Source of the DNA: Campylobacterota bacterium
GTDB lineage: Bacteria > Campylobacterota > Campylobacteria > Campylobacterales > Sulfurovaceae
Assembly (NCBI GenBank): GCA_015488875.1
Contig: WFMX01000097.1
Span: 1 to 6,938 of the forward strand
Length of the DNA: 6,938 bases
Reading direction: 5' to 3'
The notes under the pieces were generated by a model, which did no database searches, had not been told where the DNA came from, and saw nothing but the letters and a program-made list of their open reading frames with translations. Positions 6,065-6,938 of this stretch are shown here, piece by piece. Numbering within the stretch: the stretch's first letter is position 1; the number at the start of each line of letters is the position of its first letter. The position numbers and the translations under genes are program-made.

Positions 6065-6938
6065 ATCGCAACCTTTGCTTCAAACTCATCGCGGAATTTG
6101 CTGATAAAACCACGGATAACTATAGCTACTGCTGGAGCAAATACACATATAGTCTTGCCATCCATGATATCTGCTAGAGATAGTAGCTTCTCTATATCTT
6201 CTCTACTACCCTCTCTACGCAACACCCTAGCCAATATGGTATCGCTCCACCCTGTACCCTCACGACAAGGAGTACACTGTCCGCAAGATTCATGACGATA
6301 AAACTCTAGTAGATTTTTGAGGGCCACCACCATATCAGTATCCTCATCCATTACAATCATACCGCCTGTACCTAGTGCCGATCCTGCAACTCTCATATGC
6401 TCATAATCCAACGATGCACACTCCACCTCATCAGCAGTAAGTACCGCAGTAGATGCACCACCTGGGATAACCGCCTTTAGTCTCTTGCCACCTCGCATGC
6501 CACCACCGTAGTGGTTGATATAATCCATCATTGGTGTGCCAAACTCAGCCTCATATACCCCTGGCTTCTCCACATGTCCACTCATCGCAAAGAGTAGAGT
6601 GCCTGGACTTCTATCGGTACCAAATGCTCTATAGCCATCTGCTCCATGTTTGATAATATATGGTACTGAAGCTATAGTCTCTACATTGTTTACAAGTGTT
6701 GGATTGCCAAAGTACCACTCAGGCTCTTTCTGCTTTGGTTTCAATCTAGGGTGTCCCCTCTTCCCCTCCATCGACTCCAATAGTGCAGATTTTTCACCAC
6801 ATATATAAGCTCCCGCACCACGATGTATAGTGATATCTACTCTATAATCCTCATCCATCACACTACTGCCCAATATACCAGCTTCGTATGCTTCATCTAT
6901 CGCCTCTTGGAGTATCTTTTGAAACTGATAATACTCTC
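6061..6938 (-). CDS. nuoF: NADH-quinone oxidoreductase subunit F (NuoF), C-terminal 292 residues; 5' end outside window
   Basis: Peripheral-arm subunit that oxidises NAD(P)H through FMN and passes electrons to cluster N3. The frame is open to the right edge, so the start is missing; E. coli NuoF has about 445 residues, so roughly the first third is lost. The in-frame TTG at 6873 is internal: family-typical sequence (LQEAIDEAYEAGILG) continues upstream of it. Visible signatures are the GAGAYICGE nucleotide-site motif (visible residues ~40-48), VNNVET, PGGAST, and the N3 [4Fe-4S] ligands in SCGQCTPC (C218, C221, C224 of the visible fragment) plus C264 in KTIC. Two oddities: GEE is GEK, putting Lys where the NADH-selectivity Glu normally sits (codon 6792-6790), and the following KPPFPA-like loop reads KPKQKEPEW. 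The stop overlaps the nuoG start by 4 nt. Identity is certain; cofactor preference is open. Confidence 0.97.
   Translation of the reverse strand, partial: EYYQFQKILQEAIDEAYEAGILGSSVMDEDYRVDITIHRGAGAYICGEKSALLESMEGKRGHPRLKPKQKEPEWYFGNPTLVNNVETIASVPYIIKHGADGYRAFGTDRSPGTLLFAMSGHVEKPGVYEAEFGTPMMDYINHYGGGMRGGKRLKAVIPGGASTAVLTADEVECASLDYEHMRVAGSALGTGGMIVMDEDTDMVVALKNLLEFYRHESCGQCTPCREGTGWSDTILARVLRREGSREDIEKLLSLADIMDGKTICVFAPAVAIVIRGFISKFRDEFEAKVAI
6072..6076 (-). promoter_or_regulatory. Weak ribosome binding site of nuoG
   Basis: AAAGG lies 7 nt upstream of the nuoG ATG, inside the nuoF end. It is the weakest site in the operon, so nuoG translation probably depends on reinitiation after nuoF through the ATGA overlap. 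Confidence 0.5.

Noticed and set aside
4866..6295. Plus-strand open frames opposite nuoG and nuoF
   Set aside because: Short, antisense to genes with complete Fe-S motifs, and with Ser/Ile-rich translations typical of reverse reading of this codon use.
6871..6873. TTG at 6873 as the true start of nuoF
   Set aside because: The frame continues to the window edge with family-like sequence and the product would lack the FMN-binding N-terminal part; the gene is simply cut by the window.
1..6938. Search for tRNA, CRISPR, insertion sequences, inverted-repeat terminators and promoters
   Set aside because: No direct or inverted repeat array or non-coding gap was seen by eye; the whole window is occupied by overlapping coding sequence.

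Overview
The window is one uninterrupted stretch of a bacterial nuo operon, which encodes proton-pumping NADH:quinone oxidoreductase (respiratory complex I). All genes lie on the minus strand, so transcription runs from the right edge to the left: nuoF (5' end missing), nuoG, nuoH, nuoI, nuoJ, nuoK, nuoL, then the first 54 codons of nuoM. This is the canonical F-G-H-I-J-K-L-M order. No plus-strand gene, RNA gene, mobile element, CRISPR array, promoter or terminator is supported, and there is no intergenic space.

Layout: positions 6938-4664 hold the hydrophilic electron-input arm, with NuoF for FMN, NAD(P)H binding and cluster N3, and NuoG for four Fe-S clusters. Positions 4667-3375 hold NuoH, the membrane subunit at the quinone site. 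Positions 3378-2851 hold NuoI with two 4Fe-4S clusters. Positions 2864-2050 hold the small membrane subunits NuoJ and NuoK. Positions 2053-1 hold the antiporter-like subunits NuoL and NuoM. Five junctions are 4-nt ATGA overlaps, one is a 14-nt overlap (nuoI/nuoJ) and one is a TAATG junction (nuoL/nuoM). Most starts have a strong Shine-Dalgarno sequence inside the end of the preceding gene, which suggests translational coupling.

The organism cannot be fixed from the sequence alone. The slightly AT-rich composition, frequent ATA codons and the style of NuoI and NuoF suggest a free-living member of the Campylobacterota (Sulfurovum- or Sulfurimonas-like), at moderate confidence. Desulfobacterota or Aquificota are alternatives.

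This is not a new system in gene content, but the complex is unusual in detail. NuoF has Lys where the Glu that enforces NADH over NADPH normally sits, and an altered loop just after it. NuoG keeps all cluster ligands but has most of its molybdopterin-like domain deleted internally. NuoH is about 100 residues longer than usual, with two apparent extra transmembrane helices and a Ser in place of a near-invariant Asp in the quinone-site acidic loop. NuoJ lacks the usual Tyr in its third helix. These changes fall in the electron-entry module and the quinone/E-channel region, whereas the pumping residues of NuoK and NuoL are intact.
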